Below are positions 1-7,452 of a stretch of DNA of 20,674 bases, piece by piece. The notes beneath the pieces were generated by a model, which saw only the letters and a program-made list of their open reading frames with translations, was not told where the DNA came from and did not search any database. This DNA is from Gammaproteobacteria bacterium (GTDB lineage Bacteria > Pseudomonadota > Gammaproteobacteria > Methylococcales > Methylomonadaceae), in assembly GCA_024511045.1 (NCBI GenBank), contig JANEMG010000004.1, forward strand, positions 1-20,674, written 5' to 3'. The first letter of the stretch is position 1. Every line of letters begins with the position of its first letter. A program made the translations under genes and the position numbers.

Positions 1-1634
1 TGGCGCAGCTCATACACGATCTGAAGAACGCCAATCCCAGGGCGCGCATCTCGGTCAAACTGGTTTCCGAGATCGGTGTCGGCACGGTGGCGGCGGGCGT
101 CTCCAAGGCGCATGCCGATCATGTCACCATTGCCGGCTACGATGGCGGCACCGGCGCTTCGCCGCTGACCTCCATCAAGCATGCCGGCTCGCCCTGGGAA
201 ATCGGCCTGGCAGAAACCCATCAGACGCTGGTGCTGAACAGGCTGCGCGGACGCATCGCGGTGCAGGCCGATGGCGGCATACGCACCGGCCGGGATGTGG
301 CGATAGCCCTGCTGATGGGCGCCGACGAGATCGGCTTCGCCACCGCGCCGCTGATCGTCGAGGGCTGCATCATGATGCGTAAATGCCATCTGAACACCTG
401 CCCGGTGGGCGTCGCCACGCAGGATCCCGAGCTGCGCCGGAAATTCACCGGTCAGGCAGAGCATGTCATCAACTTCTTCTTCTTCATCGCCGAGGAACTG
501 CGCCAGATCATGGCCAAACTGGGTTTCCGCACGGTCAACGAAATGATCGGGCAGATGGACCGGCTGGAAATGCGCCAGGCCATCGAGCACTGGAAAGCCA
601 GGGGCCTGGATTTCAGCAAGCTGCTGGCCAAGCCGGAGGTTCCCGATTCGGTGGCGTTGTACAACTGCGAAGCGCAGGATCATGGCCTGGACAAGGCCCT
701 GGATCTGCAGCTGATCGAACAGGCGAAGCCGGCCCTGGAGCACGGCGAGCCGGTGCGCATCGATCTCAAGGTGAAGAACTACAACCGCACCGTCGGCACC
801 ATGCTCTCCGGCCGGGTGGCGGAGAAATATGGCCTGCAGGGCCTGCCGGACGATACCATCTACATCAAGGCGGAGGGTACCGGCGGCCAGTCCTGGGGCG
901 CCTGGCTGGCCAAGGGCGTCACCATCGAACTGGCCGGCGACGCCAACGATTATGTGGGCAAGGGCCTGTCGGGCGGACGCCTGGTGATCTATCCGCCGGC
1001 GCATTCCGCGATGGCCGAGCATGCCGAGGAAAACATCATCGTCGGCAACACCGTGCTGTATGGCGCGGTCAGCGGCGAATGCTATTTCCGCGGCATTGCC
1101 GGGGAGCGCTTCTGCGTGCGCAATTCCGGGGCCACCGCGGTGGTCGAGGGCGTCGGCGATCATGGCTGCGAGTATATGACTGGCGGCATCATGGTCTGCC
1201 TGGGGTCCACCGGGCGCAATTTCGCGGCCGGTATGTCTGGAGGCATTGCCTACGTACTGGACGAGCGGGGCGATTTCGCCGAACGCTGCAACATGGCCAT
1301 GGTGGACCTGGAGCCGCTGGCTGCCGAGGACGATGCCCTGGAGGCCCTGGATCATCAGGGCAGGGATCTCGAGACCATGGGCCGCGTGGACGTCAGCAGC
1401 GACATGACGTGCTTCGATGCCGCGCGCCTGCGCAAGCTGATCAGCAATCACCTGCACTATACCGGAAGCAGCGTGGCCAGGCGCATTCTGGATTCCTGGG
1501 ACGAGTACCTACCCAAATTCGTCAAGATCATGCCGGTGGATTACCGCCGGGCGCTTACCGAGATGGAGGCACGGCATCGCCGTCCGCCGCAATTGACCAA
1601 ACAGCAGACGAGGAGGATAAGCAAACATGGGTAA
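1..1634 (+). CDS. gltB: Glutamate synthase (NADPH) large subunit, 3' portion (5' end outside window)
   Basis: The large (alpha) subunit of glutamate synthase makes two glutamates from glutamine and 2-oxoglutarate, using electrons passed from GltD. The frame is open from the first bases of the window and starts mid-protein, so the N-terminal amidotransferase domain is missing; about 540 of the usual roughly 1,500 residues are visible. The visible part is the end of the FMN-binding TIM barrel (AGYDGGTGASPL, the ADGGIRTGRDV stretch), then the [3Fe-4S] cysteine cluster C-x5-C-x4-C (CIMMRKCHLNTC), then the C-terminal glycine-rich beta-helix domain (GNTVLYGAVSGE, NSGATAVVEGVGDHG). The first in-frame GTG at 87 is internal, not a start. 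The stop lies inside the first codons of gltD, an 8-base overlap, so the two genes are almost certainly co-transcribed and translationally coupled. Identity is confident; only the 5' truncation by the window edge is unusual. Confidence 0.97.
   Translation, partial: AQLIHDLKNANPRARISVKLVSEIGVGTVAAGVSKAHADHVTIAGYDGGTGASPLTSIKHAGSPWEIGLAETHQTLVLNRLRGRIAVQADGGIRTGRDVAIALLMGADEIGFATAPLIVEGCIMMRKCHLNTCPVGVATQDPELRRKFTGQAEHVINFFFFIAEELRQIMAKLGFRTVNEMIGQMDRLEMRQAIEHWKARGLDFSKLLAKPEVPDSVALYNCEAQDHGLDKALDLQLIEQAKPALEHGEPVRIDLKVKNYNRTVGTMLSGRVAEKYGLQGLPDDTIYIKAEGTGGQSWGAWLAKGVTIELAGDANDYVGKGLSGGRLVIYPPAHSAMAEHAEENIIVGNTVLYGAVSGECYFRGIAGERFCVRNSGATAVVEGVGDHGCEYMTGGIMVCLGSTGRNFAAGMSGGIAYVLDERGDFAERCNMAMVDLEPLAAEDDALEALDHQGRDLETMGRVDVSSDMTCFDAARLRKLISNHLHYTGSSVARRILDSWDEYLPKFVKIMPVDYRRALTEMEARHRRPPQLTKQQTRRISKHG
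1611..1616 (+). promoter_or_regulatory. Shine-Dalgarno sequence of gltD
   Basis: AGGAGG lies inside the last codons of gltB, 10 bases before the ATG at 1627. It is one of the few strong ribosome binding sites in the window, and it fixes the gltD start within the gltB stop region (ATGGGTAA overlap). Confidence 0.85.
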
Positions 1635-3081
1635 GCCAACCGGTTTCAGGGAATACGTGCGTCTGGAGCGCGGCTATGAGCCGGCTGCCGACCGCGTCGT
1701 TCACTACAACGAATTCGTGGTGCCGCTTCCGGATGCGGATGTCAGTCTGCAGGGCGCGCGCTGCATGGACTGCGGTATTCCGTTCTGCCACAATGGCTGT
1801 CCGGTCAACAACATCATCCCGGACTGGAATGATCTCGTGTACCGCGGCAACTGGCAGGAGGCCGTGGAGGTGCTGCATTCCACCAACAATTTTCCGGAGT
1901 TCACCGGGCGTATCTGTCCCGCGCCCTGCGAGGAAGCCTGTACGCTGAAGCTGCACGATTCGCCGGTAGCCATCAAGACCATCGAGTGCGCTATCGTCGA
2001 CAAGGCCTGGGAAGAGGGCTGGATCAAACCGCAGATTTCCCATCACAAGACGCGCAAGCATGTCGCCGTGGTCGGGTCTGGCCCCTCCGGGCTGGCCTGC
2101 GCACAGCAGCTGGCGCGGGCCGGGCATTTCGTGACGCTGTTCGAGAAGCAGGACAAGATCGGCGGCCTGCTGCGCTACGGTATCCCCGACTTCAAGCTGA
2201 ACAAGCGCCTGATCGACCGGCGCATGGCGCAGATGCGCGCCGAAGGCGTGGAATTCCGCACCAATATCCATGTCGGCGTGGATCTATCCGCCAAAAAGCT
2301 GCAGGACGAGTTTGACGCCGTGGTTCTGACCGGTGGTTCCGAGCATCCGCGCGACCTGCCGGTACCGGGGCGGGAGCTGAACAACGTGCATTTCGCCATG
2401 GATTTTCTGCGTGCCAACAGCAAGCGCGTGCAGGGTGTCTACGTTCCTGATGAGGAGTTCATCAGCGCCGAAGACAAGCATGTGGTGGTCATCGGCGGCG
2501 GCGACACCGGTTCCGATTGCATCGGCACGTCCAACCGCCACGGCGCCAGATCGGTGACCCAGATCGAGATTCTGCCCAAGCCGCCGGAAAAGGAAAACCG
2601 GGATCTGACCTGGCCCTACTGGCCCAATCGTCTGCGCACTTCCAGTTCCCAGGAAGAGGGCTGTACGCGCATGTGGTCCGTTGCCACCAAGGAATTCGTC
2701 GGTGACGAGAACGGCAATCTGAAGGAACTGCGCTGCGTCAAGGTGGACTGGCAGCAGGACGACGCCGGCCGCTGGCAGATGTCCGAGATCGAGGGCTCGG
2801 AATTCACGCTGCGCGCCGATCTGGCCCTGCTGGCCATGGGCTTTGTGCATCCGGTACATGAAGGCATGCTGCAGGAGCTGGGCGTGGAACTGGACGGGCG
2901 CGGCAATGTTCAGGGCGACACCGACGGTCCCAAGGCCTACCAGACTTCCATCGAAGGCGTGTTTGCCGCCGGCGACATGCGCCGCGGCCAGTCGCTGGTG
3001 GTCTGGGCGATTCGCGAAGGACGCCAGTGCGCACGGGCCGTCGACGACTGGCTGATGGGCAGGACGGTCCTGCCGCGCTGA
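1627..3081 (+). CDS. gltD: Glutamate synthase (NADPH) small subunit
   Basis: The beta subunit of glutamate synthase is a flavoprotein that oxidises NADPH and feeds electrons to GltB. It has 484 residues, within the normal length for the family. The N-terminal iron-sulfur domain has two cysteine groups: C46, C49, C54, C58 (CMDCGIPFCHNGCP) and C97, C101, C105 (CPAPCEEAC). A first dinucleotide-binding motif at about 148-155 (VVGSGPSG) binds FAD and a second at about 287-295 (VVIGGGDTG) binds NADPH. The C-terminal FAAGDMRRGQSLVVWAI closes the FAD site. The start at 1627 has an ideal AGGAGG and overlaps the end of gltB. The gene is followed by a short CCGGA-N5-TCCGG inverted repeat (3083-3097) and by REP-like repeats. 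Nothing in the coding region is abnormal. Confidence 0.97.
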   Translation: MGKPTGFREYVRLERGYEPAADRVVHYNEFVVPLPDADVSLQGARCMDCGIPFCHNGCPVNNIIPDWNDLVYRGNWQEAVEVLHSTNNFPEFTGRICPAPCEEACTLKLHDSPVAIKTIECAIVDKAWEEGWIKPQISHHKTRKHVAVVGSGPSGLACAQQLARAGHFVTLFEKQDKIGGLLRYGIPDFKLNKRLIDRRMAQMRAEGVEFRTNIHVGVDLSAKKLQDEFDAVVLTGGSEHPRDLPVPGRELNNVHFAMDFLRANSKRVQGVYVPDEEFISAEDKHVVVIGGGDTGSDCIGTSNRHGARSVTQIEILPKPPEKENRDLTWPYWPNRLRTSSSQEEGCTRMWSVATKEFVGDENGNLKELRCVKVDWQQDDAGRWQMSEIEGSEFTLRADLALLAMGFVHPVHEGMLQELGVELDGRGNVQGDTDGPKAYQTSIEGVFAAGDMRRGQSLVVWAIREGRQCARAVDDWLMGRTVLPR

Positions 3082-3131
3082 TCCGGAACAGGTCCGGCTG
3101 TGTTCCTACGGCCGGGCCATTTCTTGCCGAC

Positions 3132-3153
3132 GCAGGAGCGGCTTCAGCCGCGA
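3132..3153. repeat. REP-like palindrome, GGAGCGGCTTCAGCCGC type
   Basis: The core GCGGCT-TC-AGCCGC (3138-3151) is a perfect 6-bp stem with a 2-base centre, set in GCAGGAGCGGCTTCAGCCGC. This consensus recurs as intergenic REP-like repeats in many pseudomonads and other gammaproteobacteria. It lies between the convergent gltD and sdhE genes, where it may slow or stop transcription from both sides. Confidence 0.65.
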
Positions 3154-3178
3154 TTTCAAAGCATGGAACGCTCCTTGG

Positions 3179-3203
3179 ATTCCATGACGCAGAGCGTCAG
3201 TGG
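3179..3203. repeat. Degenerate REP-like unit 1 (GACGCAGAGCGTC core)
   Basis: This is the first of three related units in the gltD/sdhE gap. The core GACGC-AGA-GCGTC (3186-3198) is a perfect 5-bp stem, preceded by ATTCCAT as in the unit at 3293. It shares ACGCAGAGCGT with the other two. Confidence 0.6.
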
Positions 3204-3206
3204 CTG

Positions 3207-3233
3207 CATTCCCACGCAGAGCGTGGGAACGAT
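3207..3233. repeat. REP-like unit 2 (CCCACGCAGAGCGTGGG core)
   Basis: CATTCCCACGCAGAGCGTGG, continuing to GAACGAT, holds the perfect stem CCCACGC/GCGTGGG with a 3-base centre and outer TTCCC/GGGAA pairing (TTCCCACGC/GCGTGGGAA). This is the complete form of the family. Such palindromes are widespread in gammaproteobacteria and belong to the general class dispersed by RAYT/TnpA-REP transposases; no such transposase is present here. Confidence 0.65.
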
Positions 3234-3292
3234 TGGAGAATACCTAGATTCAGGGCGTTATTTCTGGTTCCGTCATCCTGATAATAGCCCAT

Positions 3293-3320
3293 CATTCCAT
3301 GACGCAGAGCGTGGGAACGA
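3293..3320. repeat. REP-like unit 3 (hybrid of units 1 and 2)
   Basis: The left half (CATTCCATGACGCAGAGCGT) matches unit 1 and the right half (GCGTGGGAACGAT) matches unit 2, so only the inner ACGC/GCGT arms pair perfectly. It sits 26 bases before the sdhE stop codon, at the end of the converging sdh operon. Confidence 0.6.
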
Positions 3321-3345
3321 TGGGAAAGAAGCGTAACCCAACAGA

Positions 3346-3600
3346 TCATCTGCCTGAGTCTGGCGCCGCAGCACCACGCATTTTTGCAATCAGGTCGGCA
3401 ATGTTCTTTTTCTGCGCTGTCCTGCTACCCATCAGGTAGGCCAGGAGTTCGGTATCCTGCAAAGCCAGCAGTTCCAGGAAGGCGGACTTTTCCTGTTCCG
3501 ATGCCTCCCGATAACTGCTGTCCAGATAATTCTCCAGTATTATATCCAGCTCCAGCGTACCCCGCCGGCACTGCCATTTCAGTCTGGCCAGCTCGGACAT
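3346..3600 (-). CDS. sdhE: FAD assembly factor SdhE (YgfY/CptB family)
   Basis: A small cytoplasmic protein (84 residues) that promotes covalent attachment of FAD to SdhA; homologues are SdhE of E. coli and Serratia and mitochondrial Sdh5. The diagnostic RGxxE motif is present as R13-G-T-L-E17 (CRRGTLELD), followed by the usual run ending in the LLALQDTELLAYLMG region. The start is the ATG at 3600, ten bases after the sdhB stop, so it is the last gene of the sdhAF4-sdhCDAB operon. In the family the RGxxE residues contact the flavoprotein near the FAD site. The position beside its client gene supports the call. No truncation is seen. Confidence 0.9.
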   Translation of the reverse strand: MSELARLKWQCRRGTLELDIILENYLDSSYREASEQEKSAFLELLALQDTELLAYLMGSRTAQKKNIADLIAKMRGAAAPDSGR

Positions 3601-3610
3601 CGCCGCGCCG

Positions 3611-4396
3611 CTAACCCTGTTCTCTCTGCAGCAGCAGCTTCTTGGTTTCGGCGATGGCCTTGGCGGGATTCAGTCCCTTGGGGCAGGTGTCGGTGCAGTT
3701 CATGATGGTATGGCAACGGTATAGCTTGAAGGGGTCTTCCAGGTCGTCCAGCCGTTCGCCGGCGCTTTCATCGCGGCTGTCCACCAGCCAGCGATAGGCC
3801 TGCAGCAGGATGGCCGGGCCCAGGTAGCGGTCGCTGTTCCACCAGTAGCTGGGGCAGCTGGTGGAGCAGCAGGCGCACAGTACGCATTCGTACAGACCAT
3901 CCAGTTTGGCGCGGTCCTCCCGGCTTTGCAGACGTTCGGAATCGGCCGGCGCGGGTGTCTGCGCTTCCAGCCAGGGCTTGATCGAGGCATACTGGGCGTA
4001 GAAATGGGTCATGTCGGGGACCAGGTCTTTGACCACCTCCAAGTGCGGCAGCGGGAAGATCTTGATCTTGCCCTTGTAGTCGCTGATTGCCTTGGTGCAG
4101 GCCAGGGTGTTCCTGCCGTTGATGTTCATGGCGCAGGAACCGCACACCCCCTCCCGGCAGGAGCGTCGGAAGGTCAGTGTGCTGTCGATCTCGTTCTTGA
4201 TCTTCAGGATGGCATCCAGCACCATCGGTCCGCAGTCGTCCATGTCGATCTCGTAGACATCGATGCGCGGATTCTCGCCACTGTCCGGATCCCAGCGGTA
4301 GACTTCGAAGCTGCGCACGTTTTTCGCCTGCGCAGGCGCCTTGAAGGTTTTGCCTTTTTTCAGTACGGAATTCTTCGGCAGGGTAAATTCAACCAT
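3611..4396 (-). CDS. sdhB: Succinate dehydrogenase iron-sulfur subunit
   Basis: The complex II subunit that carries electrons from the SdhA flavin to ubiquinone. It has 261 residues. The [2Fe-2S] ligands are C80, C85, C88 and C100 (SCREGVCGSCAMNINGRNTL region). The C-terminal half has C171, C174, C176, C177 and C181 (CVLCACCSTSCP) and C228, C234 and C238 (CHTIMNCTDTCPKG), which supply the [4Fe-4S] and [3Fe-4S] ligands. The SYWWN segment just after C181 is the quinone-site tryptophan region of the family. The ATG overlaps the sdhA stop by one base (TGATG), and no strong Shine-Dalgarno precedes it (only a GAGAG run), so translation probably depends on re-initiation after sdhA. The sequence is of the alphaproteobacterial/mitochondrial-like type also found in many non-enteric gammaproteobacteria. 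Confidence 0.97.
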   Translation of the reverse strand: MVEFTLPKNSVLKKGKTFKAPAQAKNVRSFEVYRWDPDSGENPRIDVYEIDMDDCGPMVLDAILKIKNEIDSTLTFRRSCREGVCGSCAMNINGRNTLACTKAISDYKGKIKIFPLPHLEVVKDLVPDMTHFYAQYASIKPWLEAQTPAPADSERLQSREDRAKLDGLYECVLCACCSTSCPSYWWNSDRYLGPAILLQAYRWLVDSRDESAGERLDDLEDPFKLYRCHTIMNCTDTCPKGLNPAKAIAETKKLLLQREQG

Positions 4397-6183
4397 CAGT
4401 AGACTCTCTCTTTCGGGGGAATGACCTCGACTTCATCGGTCAGGGTGTACAGGTGCACCGGCCGGTAGTCAATGTCGACCTTGCCATCCTGCAGCCAGGT
4501 CAGGGTATGCTTCATCCAGTTCTCGTCGTCACGCTTGGGAAAATCCTCCCGGGCATGGGCGCCGCGGCTTTCGGTTCGGTTGCCGGCGGCATGCAGGGTC
4601 ACGGTGGCCTGGCTGAGAAGGTTGTCCAGTTCCAGGGTTTCCACCAGATCGGTGTTCCAGATCAGCGACTGGTCGGCGACCCTGACGTCGGCGAAGGAGG
4701 CGCTGATGTCGTGCATGGCCGTGATGCCTTCATCCAGCGTCTCGGCGGTGCGGAACACCGTCGCCTTGGTCTGCATGGTTTTCTGCATTTTCAGGCGGAT
4801 ATCCGACGTGGCGAGGCTGCCCCGGGCATGGCGGATGCTGTCGAAGCGGCTCAGTGCCTGGTCGCAGGCATCCTTGGCCAGCGCTTTCTGCGCCTTGCCG
4901 GATTCGATGATTTCCGCGCAGCGTATCGCTGCGGAACGGCCGAACACCACCAGATCCAGCAGGGAATTGGACCCCAGGCGGTTGGCGCCGTGCACCGAGA
5001 CGCAGGAAGCCTCGCCGATGGCCATCAGGCCGGGCACGACGTGGTCCGGGTCGTCGCCGTGACGGGTCACGACCTCGCCCCGGTAGTTGGTCGGTATGCC
5101 GCCCATGTTGTAATGTGCGGTAGGCAGGATGGGGATGGGTTCCCGGGTGACATCCACGCCGGCGAAAATGCGCGCCGTTTCGGCGATGCCGGGCAGCCTC
5201 TCCATGATGATCTCCGGATCAAGGTGCTCGATATGCAGGTAGGCGTGGTCTTTCAATGGGCCCACGCCACGGCCTTCGTGAATCTCGATGGTGATGGCAC
5301 GGCTGACCACGTCCCGGGAGGCCAGGTCCTTGGCCGACGGCGCATAGCGTTCCATGAACCGCTCGCCTTCGGAATTGGTCAGATAGCCGCCCTCGCCGCG
5401 TACGCCTTCGGTGATCAGGCAGCCGGCGCCGTAGATGCCGGTGGGATGGAATTGCACGAATTCCATGTCCTGCAGCGGCAGGCCGGCGCGCAGCACCATG
5501 GCGTTGCCGTCGCCGGTAACGGTGTGCGCGGAGGTGCAGGAAAAATAGGTGCGTCCATAGCCGCCGGTGGCCAGCACGGTCATGTGCGCCCGGAACAGAT
5601 GCAGCGAGCCGTCTTCCAGGCACCAGGCAAGTACGCCGCGGCATTCACCATCCTGCATGATCAGGTCCAGGGCAATGTATTCGACGAAGAATTCGGCGTC
5701 GTGCTTCAGGGACTGCTGGTACAGGGTATGCAGGATCGCATGACCGGTGACATCGGCCGCCGCGCAGGTGCGCTGCGCCTGGCCCTTGCCGTAGTGGGTG
5801 GACATGCCGCCGAAAGCGCGCTGGTAGATCTTGCCTTCCGGGGTCCGGGAAAAGGGCACGCCGTAGTGTTCCAGTTCGATGATGGCCGGGATCGCCTCGC
5901 GGCACATGTATTCGATGGCATCCTGGTCGCCCAGCCAGTCCGAGCCCTTGACGGTATCGTACATGTGGAAGCGCCAGTCGTCCTCACCCATGTTGCCCAG
6001 CGCGGCGCTGATACCGCCCTGGGCGGCGACGGTGTGGCTGCGGGTGGGGAAGACCTTGGTGATGCAGGCGGTTTTCAGGCCTTTTTCGGCCATGCCGAAG
6101 GTCGCCCGGAGTCCTGCGCCGCCGGCACCGACGACCACCACGTCATGGGCGTGTTCGATGATTTTATACCGTTGGCAAATCAT
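4396..6183 (-). CDS. sdhA: Succinate dehydrogenase flavoprotein subunit
   Basis: The catalytic subunit of complex II oxidises succinate to fumarate in the TCA cycle at the cytoplasmic face of the membrane. It has 595 residues, normal for the family. The FAD dinucleotide motif GAGGAG is at 19-24, and the histidine that carries covalent FAD is H50 in the SHTVAAQGG motif. The substrate and capping region has HPTGIYG, RYAPSAKDLASRDVVSR and HGANRLGSNSLLD. The ATG at 6183 matches the usual N-terminus (KIIEHAHDVVVVGAG) but has no recognisable Shine-Dalgarno: the nine bases before it form one arm of an inverted repeat in the sdhD-sdhA spacer. The stop overlaps the sdhB start. SdhE at the end of the same operon is the predicted flavinylation factor. 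Confidence 0.97.
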   Translation of the reverse strand: MICQRYKIIEHAHDVVVVGAGGAGLRATFGMAEKGLKTACITKVFPTRSHTVAAQGGISAALGNMGEDDWRFHMYDTVKGSDWLGDQDAIEYMCREAIPAIIELEHYGVPFSRTPEGKIYQRAFGGMSTHYGKGQAQRTCAAADVTGHAILHTLYQQSLKHDAEFFVEYIALDLIMQDGECRGVLAWCLEDGSLHLFRAHMTVLATGGYGRTYFSCTSAHTVTGDGNAMVLRAGLPLQDMEFVQFHPTGIYGAGCLITEGVRGEGGYLTNSEGERFMERYAPSAKDLASRDVVSRAITIEIHEGRGVGPLKDHAYLHIEHLDPEIIMERLPGIAETARIFAGVDVTREPIPILPTAHYNMGGIPTNYRGEVVTRHGDDPDHVVPGLMAIGEASCVSVHGANRLGSNSLLDLVVFGRSAAIRCAEIIESGKAQKALAKDACDQALSRFDSIRHARGSLATSDIRLKMQKTMQTKATVFRTAETLDEGITAMHDISASFADVRVADQSLIWNTDLVETLELDNLLSQATVTLHAAGNRTESRGAHAREDFPKRDDENWMKHTLTWLQDGKVDIDYRPVHLYTLTDEVEVIPPKERVY

Positions 6184-6311
6184 AATTTAGCAAAACAGTA
6201 GCACCAGAAAATGCCGTAAGCATTTGTTAATATGTGATATGTTTCTATTAGCCGGCTGTTTCTGGCTGCTAAATTTTCAAGTGCGGAAAGTATATAAGCT
6301 GCTGACATGAA
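6184..6311 (-). promoter_or_regulatory. sdhD-sdhA spacer with nested inverted repeats abutting the sdhA start
   Basis: A 128-base AT-rich spacer in an otherwise tightly packed operon. The outer repeat is AATTTAGCA (6184-6192) with TGCTAAATT (6267-6275), a perfect 9-bp match that touches the sdhA ATG. Inside it CCAGAAA (6204-6210) pairs with TTTCTGG (6259-6265), and inside that are the hairpin AAATGC-CGTAA-GCATTT (6209-6225, sharing its first two bases with the CCAGAAA arm) and the palindrome AGCCGGCT (6250-6257). In the mRNA the outer stem would hide the region where the ribosome must bind for sdhA. It could be a translational control element, an RNA processing site, or a remnant of a small repeat element. 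The structure is visible; the function is inferred. Confidence 0.55.
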
Positions 6312-6692
6312 TCAACCTACCAGTATGATGCGAAAGATAGCGGTCACGGCTGCCAGTCCGAGAAACAAAAACAGCAGTTTGACCATCCAGACAGAAACGA
6401 TTTTCAATCCTTCCGAGGAAACATAATCCTTGATGACCACCTGCAGGCCGATGGCCGCGTGATAGAAGGCGGCAATGATCCAGGCGATGATGCATACGCT
6501 GTTCCAGGGTGAGGCCAGCCACTGCACGGTCTGCTGGTAAGGGGCATGGAAACTGAGCTCCATCAGCAGCAGCAGCCACAGGGTCAAAGGAATCAATGCC
6601 GCGGCCGTGACTCTTTGCAGCCACCAGTGGGCCGTACCGGTCTTTGCCGAACCCAGTCCGCGGGTTCTGGCCAGAGGGGATCTGTATTGCAT
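6312..6692 (-). CDS. sdhD: Succinate dehydrogenase membrane anchor subunit D
   Basis: A hydrophobic subunit that, with SdhC, anchors SdhAB and forms the heme b and ubiquinone sites. It has 126 residues starting MQYRSPLARTRGLGSAKTGT, a typical SdhD N-terminus with a conserved RVTA segment. Three membrane spans can be seen (about 28-46, 61-80, 96-120). The family heme-ligand motif is in the second, AAFYHAAIGLQVVIKDYV. The frame is open far upstream, but the ATG at 6692 is chosen because it begins the conserved sequence, lies 11 bases after the sdhC stop and has an AAGG ribosome site just before it. Confidence 0.92.
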   Translation of the reverse strand: MQYRSPLARTRGLGSAKTGTAHWWLQRVTAAALIPLTLWLLLLMELSFHAPYQQTVQWLASPWNSVCIIAWIIAAFYHAAIGLQVVIKDYVSSEGLKIVSVWMVKLLFLFLGLAAVTAIFRIILVG

Positions 6693-6703
6693 GATACTAG
6701 CCT

Positions 6704-7075
6704 TCAGAGTAAGAAGAAGATCGAAACTGTGAGAACTACCGAAACTGCCAGTTCGTAGAGGGCATAGCGGTCCATGGTGTCGCGGTTGAAACTGGCGCCG
6801 GCATCCCAGATCAGGTGGCGTACGCCGTGACACAGATGAAAGATCAGCGCATAGACGAAGCCCCAATAGATTATTTGTACCGGCAGCATGCCCAGCAGGT
6901 CCTGCATGGCGGCGTAGCTTGCAGGACCTGCGGCAATGGCGGAAACGGCGCAGACGAACAAAACCAGGCCCAGCGCTAGCAGCACCCCGGTCATGCGGTG
7001 GGTGATGGAGATGATGCCGGTCAAGGGCAGCCTGTAGACTTGCAGGTGGGGGGAAAGCGGTCTGTTATGGGTCAT
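6704..7075 (-). CDS. sdhC: Succinate dehydrogenase cytochrome b556 subunit C
   Basis: The other membrane anchor of complex II, 123 residues from MTHNRPLSPHLQVYRLPLTG. The family signature SITHRMTGVLL is present (H and R at the quinone-site helix), and the heme-ligand motif HLCHGVRHLIWD follows in the second membrane span. There are three membrane helices. The open frame extends far upstream, but the ATG at 7075 is the standard SdhC start; the upstream part overlaps sdhAF4 in another frame and is not conserved-looking. It lies 46 bases after the sdhAF4 stop and 11 bases before sdhD. The Shine-Dalgarno is weak. Confidence 0.93.
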   Translation of the reverse strand: MTHNRPLSPHLQVYRLPLTGIISITHRMTGVLLALGLVLFVCAVSAIAAGPASYAAMQDLLGMLPVQIIYWGFVYALIFHLCHGVRHLIWDAGASFNRDTMDRYALYELAVSVVLTVSIFFLL

Positions 7076-7121
7076 TGTCGATTCGTGAAGATTGCTGTCG
7101 GGAATATTGTTTTTTGAAAAG

Positions 7122-7307
7122 TCAGAAATCGATGCAGCGGCCATTTTTTTCCCAGTCGCCATAGCGGGTGGGTTCCGGCCCCTGTACGCCGCCAATTTCC
7201 TTGACTTTCCGGGTCTTGCAGACATCACCGGCAGGGGAGGGGGGAGGTGATGCGGGGGCAATGACATCCTGGCCGATGCCGCTGTCGGGTTGTTTCTGTT
7301 TTGACAT
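7122..7307 (-). CDS. sdhAF4: DUF1674 / succinate dehydrogenase assembly factor 4 homologue
   Basis: A 61-residue soluble protein whose C-terminal 26 residues (KEIGGVQGPEPTRYGDWEKN, ending GRCIDF) are the DUF1674 signature, the same family as mitochondrial SDHAF4 (yeast Sdh8), which binds flavinylated SdhA before it joins SdhB. The N-terminal half is low-complexity, rich in proline, serine and lysine. The start is the ATG at 7307 (MSKQKQPDSG), chosen because AGGAAA lies eight bases upstream and a perfect -10 sits about 40 bases upstream; the frame continues further upstream, but that part would precede the promoter. It is the first gene of the sdh operon. The role in bacteria is inferred from the family and from its position. 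The gene symbol is descriptive. Confidence 0.85.
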   Translation of the reverse strand: MSKQKQPDSGIGQDVIAPASPPPSPAGDVCKTRKVKEIGGVQGPEPTRYGDWEKNGRCIDF

Positions 7308-7346
7308 GCTGTTTCCTGTAGTCCGGATCCTTGGGAGAACCGGTAA

Positions 7347-7355
7347 ATTATACCA
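7347..7355 (-). promoter_or_regulatory. Extended -10 promoter of the sdh operon
   Basis: On the minus strand TGGTATAAT is a perfect TATAAT (7352-7347) with an upstream TG (7355-7354), i.e. an extended -10. No good -35 hexamer lies at 16-18 bases, which fits extended -10 promoters. The predicted start is near 7340, giving a leader of about 33 bases to sdhAF4. Confidence 0.65.
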
Positions 7356-7452
7356 TGAAAGGTGCTGAAACTGTTTTCCCTGAATGCCTTTCGTCGGTCG
7401 CCGGCAGTCACTCATCATACTGTCATGATCCTGGGGAAGGGTAATGCCCCGT

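Noticed and set aside
3132..3324. Possible CRISPR array
   Set aside because: The repeats are imperfect palindromes with irregular spacing and two different families; no uniform repeat-spacer pattern.
4453..6201. Long plus-strand frame antisense to sdhA
   Set aside because: It mirrors the codon bias of sdhA, lacks a start signal and shows no recognisable domain; sdhA is unquestionably real.
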